Virus record (IMG/VR): IMGVR_UViG_3300020187_000069 | Span: 1-42,637 of that record | Reading direction: 5' to 3' (one strand) | From: a virus | Length of the DNA: 42,637 bases | Notes under the pieces: model-generated | The model's input: the letters and a program-made list of their open reading frames with translations, nothing else | What the model was told of the DNA's origin: nothing | The model's database searches: none | Program-made: the position numbers and the translations under genes | Part shown: in pieces, positions 1-11,400 of the stretch | How positions within the stretch are numbered: position 1 is the stretch's first letter | Layout of the letters: each line of letters begins with the position of its first letter

Positions 1-83
1 GCGACTTCGCCGAGAGAAAGTGAGGATGTAGTTGGGACGGCGCCCGAGGTACTCGAGCGCCTTAATTTGATAGTCTGTGCCAT
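1..83 (-). CDS. Fibre-like structural protein, 5' end only
   Basis: Only the first 27 codons lie in the window; the gene continues past the left edge. It opens with MAQTIKLRRSSTS, closely matching the start of the next gene to the right (MAQTILIKRSTST), and both continue with a short Ser/Thr/Pro stretch and a GE(V/L)A motif. The ATG is preceded by an AGGGGAG ribosome binding site. This opening is common in repeat-rich marine phage fibre proteins, so a tail-fibre or virion-decoration role is inferred. It is probably a tandem paralogue of the 132-1640 gene. Confidence 0.7.
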   Translation of the reverse strand, partial: MAQTIKLRRSSTSGAVPTTSSLSLGEV

Positions 84-131
84 GTGGCTCCCCTAAAACT
101 TGCGTATGTACGCGAGGTGGTTAAATTGTTT

Positions 132-1640
132 TTAGAATGTGCCGCCGTCTATGGTATTTGTCCAAGTTGGAGTACCTGAAGAATTTACAGAGAGTAATTG
201 ACCAACACTATGTGTGCTATCCCAAGTCCCTGCTGCAGTAACTCCCATGGTTCCTGTTCCAGCACCATAGAGTATACCATTTGAAGTGGCAGTTGTTCTT
301 CCAGTACCACCATAGGGCACTGTAAGAGCGTTATCGAGTTTTAAAGTACCAAAGTTTGCGGTACCTTTTGTTCCTGACATGACATTATTAGTGTTTGTTG
401 CATCAGGAATATATGTAAATTCTTCTGTGCTTTCGTCAAAACCGAAGAAACCAAGTTTTGCCGCAGTATCATTATGCCAACGAAATTCAATACCTTTGTC
501 AAGCGCATCGTTTGAAGAGGGGGCAGTATCTCCTGCAAGAGTAAAGAGAGGATCGTCAATTGTAACAGTAGTAGAATTAACAGTAGTAGTAGTACCGTTT
601 ACAGTAAGATTACCGGAAACAATAACATGACCACTTGCCGTTAGAGTGGTAGCAGTAATATCATCTGAAGAAAGTGTGCCGTCAACAGTAACATTATTAA
701 ACGTTACGTTATCTGTAGTTGCTACGGGCTGTCCAATTGCAATGCTTGCTTTGTTATTACTAACGGTCGTCGTTACACCCGTACCGCCTTCAATATCAAG
801 AGTTTCGGTAAGAAGAGATACTGCGTCGGAGCCGCTGTCTCCAATAATATTTAAAACAGTAGCAACACTTGTGCTTCCTGCATTAGTTAATCGACCCTGT
901 TGGTCAACTGTAAAGTTAGGTATTGCAGTACCAGAACCGTAAGATCCGGGAGTTACCGCTGTATCATCGAGGTCAATATCAATATCATTGTTGGTTACAG
1001 TGGTTGTAATACCTGTAGCGCCTGTAAATACTAAAGTATCACTAAGAAGATTAACTGCATCAGTACCTGGGGTGCTCTCTGCGTCAGCAATATTTAAAAC
1101 AGTAGCTACATTGACGGTAGAGGCGGCTGTGACAAGACCTTTTGCATTTACAGTAAGTACTGGAATTGCCGTTGTTCCACCAAAGCTACCAACATTCGAG
1201 TTAACGGTTGCTAAAGTAAGAGCTGCTGATACCGCTGCGGTACCATCAACGGATGAAAGAGTAGCAGTAGCGTCTCCTGTAAGGCTAAGATTTCGTGCGG
1301 TTTCCCAAGCTGTTGCGGTATCCGCATTACCAGTAACGTCGCCTGTTACAGCACCTGTAAGAGGTCCAACAAAGCTGTTCGCAGTAATAACATTAGAAGA
1401 GAAATTACCTGAACCATCTCGAAGTACTAATTTGCTTGCTGTGTTTGCTGCGGTTGCTCCGCTAACGATATCTGTATAATACTTACCACCAATTGCATCA
1501 ATATCACCGGAACCGCCCCCTGGACGACCTATGTATAATTTTCCTGTACCGCTTACATGAGAGTAAGCTAATTCACCGTTCGATAAGGCCGTAGGAGCTG
1601 CGGTACTAGTACTTCTTTTAATTAAAATTGTTTGAGCCAT
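132..1640 (-). CDS. Repeat-rich tail fibre/virion structural protein
   Basis: A 502-residue protein rich in Thr, Gly, Ser, Ala and Asn with no enzyme motifs. Residues 1-45 form a conserved N-terminal module (MAQTILIKRS, GELAYS, GKLYIGRPGG). Residues 150-300 carry at least two copies of a unit of the type GTAIP.(F/L)TV...G.(L/V)T.A.ST..VATVLNI. A beta-rich module (GNLTVNGTTTTVNSTTVTIDDP, split by tandem Thr/Val) follows near 345-370, then a globular part ending in IDGGTF. Such Val/Thr-rich tandem units are typical of trimeric fibre shafts. It lies downstream of the tail-tip gene and directly after two small baseplate-like genes. A fibre role is inferred; the receptor is unknown. Confidence 0.8.
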   Translation of the reverse strand: MAQTILIKRSTSTAAPTALSNGELAYSHVSGTGKLYIGRPGGGSGDIDAIGGKYYTDIVSGATAANTASKLVLRDGSGNFSSNVITANSFVGPLTGAVTGDVTGNADTATAWETARNLSLTGDATATLSSVDGTAAVSAALTLATVNSNVGSFGGTTAIPVLTVNAKGLVTAASTVNVATVLNIADAESTPGTDAVNLLSDTLVFTGATGITTTVTNNDIDIDLDDTAVTPGSYGSGTAIPNFTVDQQGRLTNAGSTSVATVLNIIGDSGSDAVSLLTETLDIEGGTGVTTTVSNNKASIAIGQPVATTDNVTFNNVTVDGTLSSDDITATTLTASGHVIVSGNLTVNGTTTTVNSTTVTIDDPLFTLAGDTAPSSNDALDKGIEFRWHNDTAAKLGFFGFDESTEEFTYIPDATNTNNVMSGTKGTANFGTLKLDNALTVPYGGTGRTTATSNGILYGAGTGTMGVTAAGTWDSTHSVGQLLSVNSSGTPTWTNTIDGGTF

Positions 1641-1661
1641 TGAGGATCTCCGTGTGTGGCC

Positions 1662-2093
1662 TTAAAAGGCTCCTGCGTCTAATGTATCGGAATCACCTGA
1701 ACTGTCTCCTACTATTATAGGTACCCATTCATAAACTCCATTACTAGTTTCGCGATATACTTTAAATTGTTCGTCGTTGGTATCGTACCAAGTATCTCCT
1801 TCTGAAAGTGTGGAGACACCGGCTACTACAGTTCCTGTAGGAGCGGTGTCTGATCTAAAACTTTGGTCTGCTAGTTGTTGTACTGCGTCTTGTAAATTTG
1901 TTGCAGTTACAGTTCCGTGAGGCTGCACTGCTATTTGAGAAGCATTTGATTCTGATATAGCAATACCTCTTAGTTGCAAAATCGTCTGATCTGGACTTAT
2001 ATCTAAGGAGATTTCTCCGCTACTATTATCTACGTCTATTTTTGTAACGCTTTCTGAAACAGTGACATTAGTATGGGGTTCACGAACTGGCAT
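1662..2093 (-). CDS. Small virion protein, baseplate/fibre region
   Basis: A 143-residue protein sharing one base with the upstream gene (TAATG-type overlap at 2093), so the two are probably translationally coupled. The first 60 residues are beta-rich (VTVSESVTKIDVDNSSGEISL). The C-terminal half contains SEGDTWYDTNDEQFKVYRE, a pattern common in phage fibre and tail proteins where a short GDTWYD..t...kvY motif closes a beta-sandwich. No catalytic residues are visible. Its position between the BppU-like protein and the fibre gene suggests a baseplate or fibre-attachment component. Confidence 0.7.
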   Translation of the reverse strand: MPVREPHTNVTVSESVTKIDVDNSSGEISLDISPDQTILQLRGIAISESNASQIAVQPHGTVTATNLQDAVQQLADQSFRSDTAPTGTVVAGVSTLSEGDTWYDTNDEQFKVYRETSNGVYEWVPIIVGDSSGDSDTLDAGAF

Positions 2094-2431
2094 TATCTAG
2101 TAACTCCCTGATTAATAACCACCTCTCCATAAAGAAGTTTAGTTACTACTAAATCAGAGCTAGTAAAGATTTCTAAATCATACTGGTAATTACCTGCGGC
2201 TATACCATTACTTACGGCATTTCCTAAAGCCATTTGGACTTTACCGTTAGTAGGTGTTGGAATAGTGCAAGTAAAGGTGCCAGTCAAAGTAGAGGAAGAC
2301 TTGGTTGGTCTTATTTGAGCCCGTGCAGAGTACCCGCTTAGATCTCTAACCGTTTCATTTTCTTTTACTGTCAATTCTATCGCAAAGTCGGAACCTTGGT
2401 CGATAACTAGGTCGTAGCGGGCTGCTGTCAT
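2093..2431 (-). CDS. Baseplate upper protein-like Ig-fold protein
   Basis: A 112-residue protein beginning MTAARYDLVIDQGSDFAIEL, followed by an Ig-like pattern: LSGYSARAQIR, then a short beta strand, GNYQYDLEIF and a final strand. This resembles the N-terminal domain of BppU-type baseplate proteins and many small marine phage proteins (family recalled from memory). It follows a consensus promoter at 2452-2480 and a GGAGG ribosome binding site, so it is the first gene of the distal fibre operon. It probably docks fibres on the tail tip. Confidence 0.75.
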   Translation of the reverse strand: MTAARYDLVIDQGSDFAIELTVKENETVRDLSGYSARAQIRPTKSSSTLTGTFTCTIPTPTNGKVQMALGNAVSNGIAAGNYQYDLEIFTSSDLVVTKLLYGEVVINQGVTR

Positions 2432-2451
2432 TTGATTTCCTCCATTACAGA

Positions 2452-2480
2452 ATTATAGCCAACTTGAGGTATTATGTCAA
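2452..2480 (-). promoter_or_regulatory. Consensus sigma70 promoter for the distal fibre genes
   Basis: On the minus strand TTGACA (2475-2480) is followed by exactly 17 bp and TATAAT (2452-2457). An A-rich block (GAAAAAAATAATTC) precedes the -35. It sits between the giant tail-tip gene and the 2431-start gene. It belongs to the six-member leftward promoter family of this genome. Confidence 0.88.
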
Positions 2481-2498
2481 GAATTATTTTTTTCATGG

Positions 2499-5400
2499 TT
2501 AAGTAGTAGTATTTGCTAAATTACCTAGATGAACACGCAAGGTGGTACCTTCAAATATTTTTAAACAATCATTCTGTAATAACATTCTGTTCGCATTACC
2601 ACCTGTTGTTCCAATTGTCATTTTACCCGCATCGATTTCGCCTGCTTGTATATAAGTAGCGATTACAGTATCAGCATTTAGTACACCTACTCGTAGATTT
2701 GATATACTTGCTCCTGCAGAATCACTGGCCAATTCATTTAAAAGACCTGTAGTACCTATTTCGGGGGTAGCCGTGGAACCATCTGTTATAGAAATGCCCG
2801 AATCAGCAACCGCAGATATCGAAGTTACACCACTTGTGCCTGCTGCATCCGCACGCCATGCAGGAACACCGTTCGCATCTGTTTTCCAAACTTTATTTGC
2901 CTGTCCGGACCCCGAAGCTACAACTCCTGCGGAACTTGCACTATTTGCGGCTACAGAAATAGCAGGAGTAGTTCCTCCACTACTTGCTATAGGTGCAGTT
3001 CCAGATACACTAGTTACTCCTGCAGAGCTGGAAGTACCTGCTCCGATTGCTGTTCTTACTTCTGCCGCTGTTATACCTGTCGCTAGTGTAGGTGTACCAC
3101 TTACATCGGTAATGGCAGGAACTGCGGCGCTAAACTCAGTACCTGTTAAAGTTATTCCTGTACCTGCACTGTAAGTAGTATTCGTATTTGTTGCACTAAT
3201 GTCAATAGTATTACCGCTGCGGCTAACAGCCGCAGATCCGCTTGCTGTAAATTTAACGGTTTCTCCCGCACTAATATTTTCTGTAGCTCCGGTCTCTGCC
3301 TGAATATTAAAGTTAGTAGTGTTTGTATTATTATCTGTACTATTAATTGTAAAGTTTGGATAAGTTCCTGATATTGTAGTTGCACCACTACCTGTTAAAC
3401 TTACTTGTGCTGGAATAGTAGGCTTATTCTCTAAACTATTATAGTTAATATGAGAGGCTATCTGATCTCCAAAGTTTGCAAGAGAGTAATACCGAATATA
3501 CGCATCATCAGAGGCGTATACTCGAGTAATTGCTTGAGTTGTTCGTGCACCAGAAGTGGTATTAATCCAACCCGCTTGAATGTAACCATTGGCATCTGTT
3601 GCAACAACACGATTAGCTACATTTGCTCTTCCAGTATTTAACTGATAACTATCAAGAGTATCTGCGTCTAACCCTGAACCTGACCCGTCGTTACCCGAAT
3701 TCCAAATTTTGCTCCAACTCGACCAGGTACCACTATATCTTGATCGGAAAAACATATTGCTTCCTGTATAAGGAATAGCAAATTGAGTCATATTACCGTC
3801 ATTATCATAGCTCGCGTACTCAAAAGAGAAGGGATGATAGTAATTATTCGTTCCTGGGCCGTTTGTCATAGCGCCCGTTAGAAGTGTATAACCTCCTCCT
3901 GATCGAGCATTTGTTGAATGATTCCAATCTTGAGTGCCACTGGTTGTTTGTGCTCCAAAGCCTCCAGAAAGTTGTCCATTCATATGGTCAGAAGTATCAC
4001 TTCTTACATATTTACTTTGTGTTGAAGAAGAGGTTAGGTATCCTGCTCCGTTACTAAGTTGGTTATTATTAGTAATATAGTTAGCATTGGTTGCTCCAGT
4101 ATATCCCAAAGTAGCCAAAGAAGGCTTGTTCCCTGAGTGATAAATCTCATAAGAGTTTGCTCCCATTGACCAACCGCCCACAGAAAGCTTATTAGTACCT
4201 CCGTCTAGTCCAAAGTAACAAGCAAAGTCACCTCCAACATGGAAAGTCATAAACGCATCATTGCCAGACCCATTATTATAAATTTCTAGGCCTCCCTGTG
4301 AACCGGAAGTAGTCGCAATAGTATCCCAATTATTTGTATTATTTGCTGAAAATGTTATTCTTTGTGTAGATGAATCGGCAGCATCGCTTCTTAGTAGCGA
4401 TGCTCCTTGAATTCCATCCAAAGTATCTGCATTTAAACCACTTGTATTAGTATCTACTGTTTTTAATAAAGTAAGAATTTCAGAAGCACTTTGATCAGCC
4501 GTTGCTCCGTTTTCCACATTTAAAACGGAGCGTATGGTAGCAGGGCTAGCAGGTCTAATATAATTATCTGTTGCAGTATTGTGCTGAACCATTATATGAT
4601 TAATATTGCTAGCGCTTGCTTGAGAATCATATTCTGAACGGAAAAGTCTAGCGTTAATATCTCCGCTACTGTTTCTTTTTACTACTCTACTAGCTGTACT
4701 GGCTTCTACCCCTCCGGTGACTGTAATATAACCCGCTCCGTTAGTAAGTTGGTTATTATTCGTTACAAGATTTGCACCTGTTGTTATGCCATCTAGCTTA
4801 TTCTTGAGAGCAGTAGTAAAGTTCTTTTGTGTAAGACCTCCATCACCTACAGCGATCGCAGAGGTGTAATGAGGCTGGTCAGTATTTGTAGCACCCGCCG
4901 CTATACCAACTAGCTTACTGTTAAGAGCAGTAGTAAAGTTCTTTTGTGTAAGACCTCCATCACCTACAGCGATCGCAGAGGTGTAAAAAGGAGTTGCAGT
5001 ATTAGTAGCACCCGCTGCTACACCGTCTAGCTTATTCTTGAGAGCAGTAGTAAAGTTCTTTTGTGTAAGACCTCCATCACCTACAGCGATCGCAGAGGTG
5101 TAAAAAGGAGTTGCAGTATTAGTAGCACCCGCTGCTACACCGTCTAGCTTATTCTTGAGAGCAGTAGTAAAGTTCTTTTGTGTAAGACCTCCATCACCTA
5201 CAGTATATTCAGTGTTAGGAGTTGTTACAGTATCTGTACTGCCGTCTCCTCTTGTTAAAGTTATTGTGCTACCGCTGATTGTCATTACATTAGTAGCACT
5301 GCCTAATGCTTGTGCTTGGTCTGTTTTAACGTAGGCAGAGGGTAAGGACCCTCCAAAAGTTGCCGCATTTCCTCCATCTGCATTTGTAACATAACCAGCT

Positions 5401-8400
5401 CCGTTTGTAAGCTGATTATTGTTAGTTACATTTGTAGCCCCTGCTGCTACACCGTCTAACTTATTTTTTAAAGTAGTAGTAAAGTTCTTTTGTGTAAGAC
5501 CTCCGTCACCTACAGCGATCGCAGAGGTGTAATGAGGCTGATCAGTATTTGTAGCCCCTGCTGCTATACCGTCTAACTTATTCTTTAAAGTAGTAGTAAA
5601 GTTCTTTTGTGTAAGACCTCCATCACCTACAGCGATCGCAGAGGTGTAATGAGGCTGATCAGTATTTGTAGCACCCGTTGCTATACCGTCTAACTTAGTC
5701 TTTAAAGTAGTAGTAAAGTTCTTTTGTGTAAGACCTCCATCACCTACAGCGATCGCAGAGGTGTAATGAGGCTGGTCAGTATTTGTAGCACCCGCTGCTA
5801 TACCGTCTAACTTAGTCTTTAAAGTAGTAGTAAAGTTCTTTTGTGTAAGACCTCCATCACCTATAGTATAAGTAGTATTAACCCAAGGAACATTCACAAA
5901 CATTTTTTGACTAGAAAGTTCTACAGGGTAATTTCTACCTGTTTCTGTATAACCAATTTTTACTAGACCAAGAGCGGAGCCAGTTGCTACGCCGTATTCA
6001 GTATTTGCAGTAGTTATTGTAAAGTTGGGATACGTACCAGTAATAGTTGCACCGCCACCGCCTGTTAAAGAAACAGTTTGATCAGGGGCAGAGTTACTAA
6101 AAGTAGTACCAGATAAACTTATACCAGATCCTGCACTATAATTAGTATCTGTAGAGCTTATAGTTACTGTATTAGCTGCATCGTCTTTAACAACAGTAAC
6201 ATTTGTACCCGCAGTAATAATACCTGCCGCTAGGTCACGAATCTCTTCATTAGTTCTTTGCGTGTTTGTATCTGTAGAACTTATAGTAACGGTATTGGCC
6301 GCATCATTTTTAACAATACTTACATTTGTACCCGCTGTAATAATACCTGCAGCTAGGTCACGAATTTCTTCATCACTTCTTTGAGTGTTTGTATCTGTAA
6401 ATAATGCTCCAGTAGGTACCGCAGTTTTTACATTATCAAAAGCCCAATTAGAGCTAATAGCCGTTGCGGTAGCTCCGTTTACGGGAGAATCGTGCACACT
6501 TGTAGTACTACTAGTAATTGTGAAGTTTGGATAAGTACCTGTAACTGTTGTACCGCCCGCACCTGTTAAAGCAACTGTTTGATCTGGTGCAGAGTTACTA
6601 AACGTAGTACCAGACAAACTTATGCCAGAACCTGCACTGTATTGAGTATTATTATCGGGTACAGTAACTGTGTCAGTGGTTCCATTTGCTCGGGCTAAAG
6701 TAATTGTATGCCCACTAATTGTCATCGCATCGCTAGCAGTTGATAAAGCTTGGTTAGAATTAGTACTAACTTTATTCCCTAAACTCGTAGTTACAGACGC
6801 TGCAAAACTTTGATCATCATTTACTGCTGCTGCGAGTTCGTTTAAGGTATTTAAGGCATCAGGAGCCCCATCTAATAAAGCGGTAATCTCATCATCAACA
6901 TAAGTTTCTGTAGCAAAACCTGAACTGTTAGCTAAGGAGGCATTACTAATAGTAACACCATTAATTGTTAGATTTGTTCCATCCCACCAAATGTACTTAC
7001 TGGCGTTACCCAGCACCATTTTACCAACACCAAGATCTAAGAAAGCACCTGCTTCCGTACCTGTAGGAGCAGAGGTTGCTTCTGGAAGAGTACCTCCTTT
7101 TAATGTACCTGCAGTAATATCTCCCAAATTAGCTGATATTGCTTCTAGATTAGTGGCTGTGATCTTATCTGCCGTAACACTGCCTGCTGCGATTCTATCT
7201 GCATTAATAGTACCTGCTGTGATATCTCCCGCATTTAAATTACCTCTTAGAGTCATGGTACCTGCAGATTGATCCCAAAAAACATACTTATCTGCAGAAG
7301 CGTCTCCAAGATAGAAGTCTCCATCTGAGTTTAAGTGAGCACCCTTACCTGTGAGAGTAGTGCCTGCAATTTTTGCAACAGTAGTTCTATTTCTTGCCTT
7401 ACCTGTGCCACTTCCTGAACCTGTTGCAGTAAAGATAGTTCCTATACTATTATCGGCTGCTCCGATTGCTGTAAAAGAAGTATTACCTGGCTCTGTAATA
7501 TAGTATTCTGTTCCTGTTACAAAAGAACCTGCTGTTATTTCATTAGAAGGTCCTACTCGAATATCACGAGTTACGATTGCATCAGAATCTAACATATCGG
7601 TATTTAATGTACCAATAGTTGCAACTTCAGCCATCAAGCTTTTGAAAACTGCGTTTGAACCCGTAATATCATCCAAATCTAAAGTGCCTCTGAAAGTCAT
7701 AGTGCCTTCAGAGTGATCATAAAATAGGTATTTATCATCAGCAAAGCTACCTATATACATATCACCGTCTTGCTTTAAATCAATACCTGCACCTGTAAGG
7801 GTAGTACCGCTTACTGTAGGGGCTGTTCCTCCTGCAGGAAATACCTGAACTTCTCGAGCGATAACAGAGTTTGCATTCAATACGTCAGTATCTACTACAC
7901 TAAAAGTTCCTACTGCCGCAACAATTTCTCCGAACCTTCCTCCGGTGGCAGTCTGATCAATGTTGTCTGCAAGAATAGTTTGGTTTGCAATTTCACTAGT
8001 AGTAACACTGCCGTCTACTACCACGTCGCCTCGAATTGCTTGAGTTATTTCTGTCCAAGCACTCCCGCTATACTGCCATATTTTTTGACCTGTAGGAGCA
8101 TTCTGATTGCCTGTAAAGAACCACGCTTCGTCGCCTGCGACAGGTACTGTAGGTCTTTCACCTGTGCCATCTCCCCATCTTGTGTTTGCTAAGGTGGCGG
8201 TGGTGGGTAAAGAGCTTACTGCAATATTCCACTTTCCTTTATGGCGAATAGGGGCTACTGTTGATACACCCGCAGTAGTATTCGGAGAAAAAACAGATCT
8301 AACTACAGTATCTCTAGTAGGTTTGATTACGTGTCTTGCCCAAAAATATTGGGTAGTGGCATCATCGTCAGCCTCAATAGTATGATCGTATCTCTCTGTT

Positions 8401-11400
8401 GTGAGATTTTCGGCTATTAGTTTAGTATTAGCATGGTCTTTATCGTTATGTGTTGTATTAGCATAAATTTCAGTAGTATGAGTATTAACATTAAAGTCTG
8501 CAGCATTTGTCCATTTTAGTACAAAAGTGCCAGGAACTTTACCTGCGCCCTGCAAACCTGTAGGAGGTGCAGGAGTATTTAAATTAACAGGAGTAGACGC
8601 AGTAATCTCTTCTCCAATAGAAGGTTTCTCTAACTTTTTAATTAAGTATGCTTCATTATTATGCTCATCTGCAGTAATATTTACTAGGCAGTCCGCATTT
8701 AATACAATATTAGAAATTCTAAATTCTTTCTCAGTCCAACCAAATCTATCATAGCTAATCTTTACAATTTGTCCTGGAAGTAAAAGCGCCCCTTTTGGCA
8801 TCATCTTAAAGCTAATACTTAAACCGAAACGAGACTCATCCAAATATTGATTAATATTAAAACGAGCATTATAATAGTTTGTTACTCCCGGCATACCATA
8901 GTTGCCTTTCTTAGGTACGCTCTTATCTTGCTTTAAATATGTAGAGTTAAAAAACGAAACAGAACGTGCCTCAAACTTAGTTTGAGGATCTTTAATACTA
9001 GTACTTACACTATTATAAGATTTTTTTAGCCCGCCATCTTTGATGGATATGGCTCCAATAATATCTTCTTCGTTTATAGTCTCTCCTACAACGAAAGTTA
9101 AGGGAGTCTGGCCCTTAATATCTAGTGCATATCTTCCATTAGAAAATCTTAGTACACCATTAAACTGTTTTAACATTAAGTTAATATTTTCAAATACAGG
9201 ATTAGAAGTTGATATAACCTGATTCATTTGATGTCGAGTAACGTTTCTCTGCTGATTAGAGTCCCAGCCTATATATTTCCAATATTTTACACTATCAGAA
9301 TCATATAAATCGTAGCCGCTACTATTAAATGTACCATTTACATAAGATTTAACTAAAGGGTTACCATCTGCTGAAAAATGCTGGGATTCCGTATTACTAA
9401 TATGTAAGGGTAGATTCGTGGTGCTATCGTCAACCTTAACCAAATTAAATGTGGTGTTAGTAGTTTGGAAGGAGCCGCTAGTAGCAGGTAAACTTGTTTG
9501 TTGTCCCCCACTAGAGTTCATTGCCCATAAGTATCCTCTATCATCCCATATAACTTGATGCGCGGCGAAAGATTCCCAGTTGTTCCATCTTCTTCCTAGC
9601 TTACCTATTACATTAGTAAATTTTACTTCTTTATAGCTAGAGCCATCTACTTGTACAGTAGGCGTAGCAGAAGAACTAGATACTACAGTTCCTTGAAATA
9701 GTATTGCACTTCCTGCTCCCGTATATTTATAAACATCGCCCGCTGTGAAACTAGTAGAGGAAGGAACAATTACTGTAATATCAGAGTTTACATCACAGTC
9801 TCGAGCTGCTGACTTAAAAGTAGAAAGATCGATATCATTCTCTAAGCTAAGACCTGCTCCGTATCTGTGGTTCGTTAAGTAGTCTAGTAGCTGCATGGCA
9901 GGGTTAAGACTTACACGTACATCAGGACGGCCTGCGGTAATTACATAGGTATCTCCCGTATCGGGAAAGAATTCTGCATCCCAGTTCTTATCAACAACAG
10001 CTGCATTTGAATTATTGTCATAGTCTACTATTGTTCTTTCTTGAATATAAGCAACATCATTGCTATCTAAACGCGTTAAAGTTATTTTCATACCATTGTA
10101 ATAGTTATCGGGTTTAGCCGTAGTATTTAAAATAATAGCGTCTTTTACAAAAACTTCAGTAAGCTCAGTTGCAACAGTTGAAATATTATCTCCAGAGCCT
10201 ACCTCTTCAAGAGTATTTGTACTACTATCCCACTCATAGTTATATATTGCTGCATTTTGAAGTTCTTCTCTTCCTTCTCCACTTAAAGCTATTGCTCCAA
10301 TTTCTGCCAAGTCCAAAGCAGAAAGCCAGGCTAATACGTTTTGAAAATTAGTATTAGAGTTTACAGTAATATCTACACCATTAGTTGTGTTATTACTGGT
10401 TGTACTTATTGTTGTTTTGGAAGGAGTACTTACTGTGCCCGATATACTATCTTCGGCGTCTTCTGGGGCAACATACCATTTTTTAGTAGAGTCAGATACT
10501 TTTTCCATATAGTGGGAAACAGTTATATCATATCCCCAATCTGTTTGAAATCTTGTTTGGTTAATACCGTCAATATCTAAGAAAGTCCATTTATCAGTGA
10601 TAATTTGAACTCCAGAAGTTGCTTCGGTAGTGCCAGTTGCCGGATGTTTTACACTACTTCCCGAGGAAGTTTTAAGGTATATTTGGTCTCCTAAGTTAAA
10701 ATCAGAAGAAGCGGCAGAAGCTTGGTTAGTAGTATTATAGCTTCTATCATAATTATGGCAATTTAATCCTTTGCCTCTTACTACAAAATCTATTTCAGGA
10801 ATACTTGTTTCGCCCGGTGCAATTGTATACTGACTAACTACATAGGCAGTATCTAGTAATCTGTGGTTATTACTCCAGTATTGGGATCTTCTAGAGGCAG
10901 GAAAATAGTCGTTCTGTATTTTAAAGCCATTAGCCGCAGCTTTATTTACTAGAGTATTATTTGCGGTTTGGTCAGGTTTACCTGCATGAAACTGAAAAGT
11001 TCCGGTGATAGGGCTGTCTATATTATGACTTTTTTGGTGCAAAATGCCTGTGGCTTGATCGGCTCCAGTTGTTCCTGTATTAAAATTTTGAACATTGTTT
11101 CTTCGAGATTGCACACCGCCTCTACCAAAATCCCATATTCCGTTTTGGCTAAAAGGTGCCCACATATCTTGAATATCTCCGGGAAAACTAGAGAATTGAC
11201 TACTGTTTGCATCATAACCATTTAAGGCATTGCCTCTGTCCATGCGACCTTTACAGGTTAAGTCCGCTTCAGAGTTATTAGAGCGCAAGGCAAGATCAGC
11301 AGCATCTACACAGATACTACTATTACCGTCTACATATAGATCTAAAAGACCTCCGACAGGCCCTTCCGCTATAGCATAAGCAACAAATATTTTAGAAGCA

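Noticed and set aside
988-1479. 163-codon plus-strand frame opposite the fibre gene
   Set aside because: It mirrors the Val/Thr-rich coding strand, has no ribosome binding site and lies wholly inside a credible gene.
4770-5875. Regular repeats that could suggest a CRISPR-like array
   Set aside because: Period is 117 bp, a multiple of three, inside one continuous reading frame, and repeats are coding with no variable spacers.
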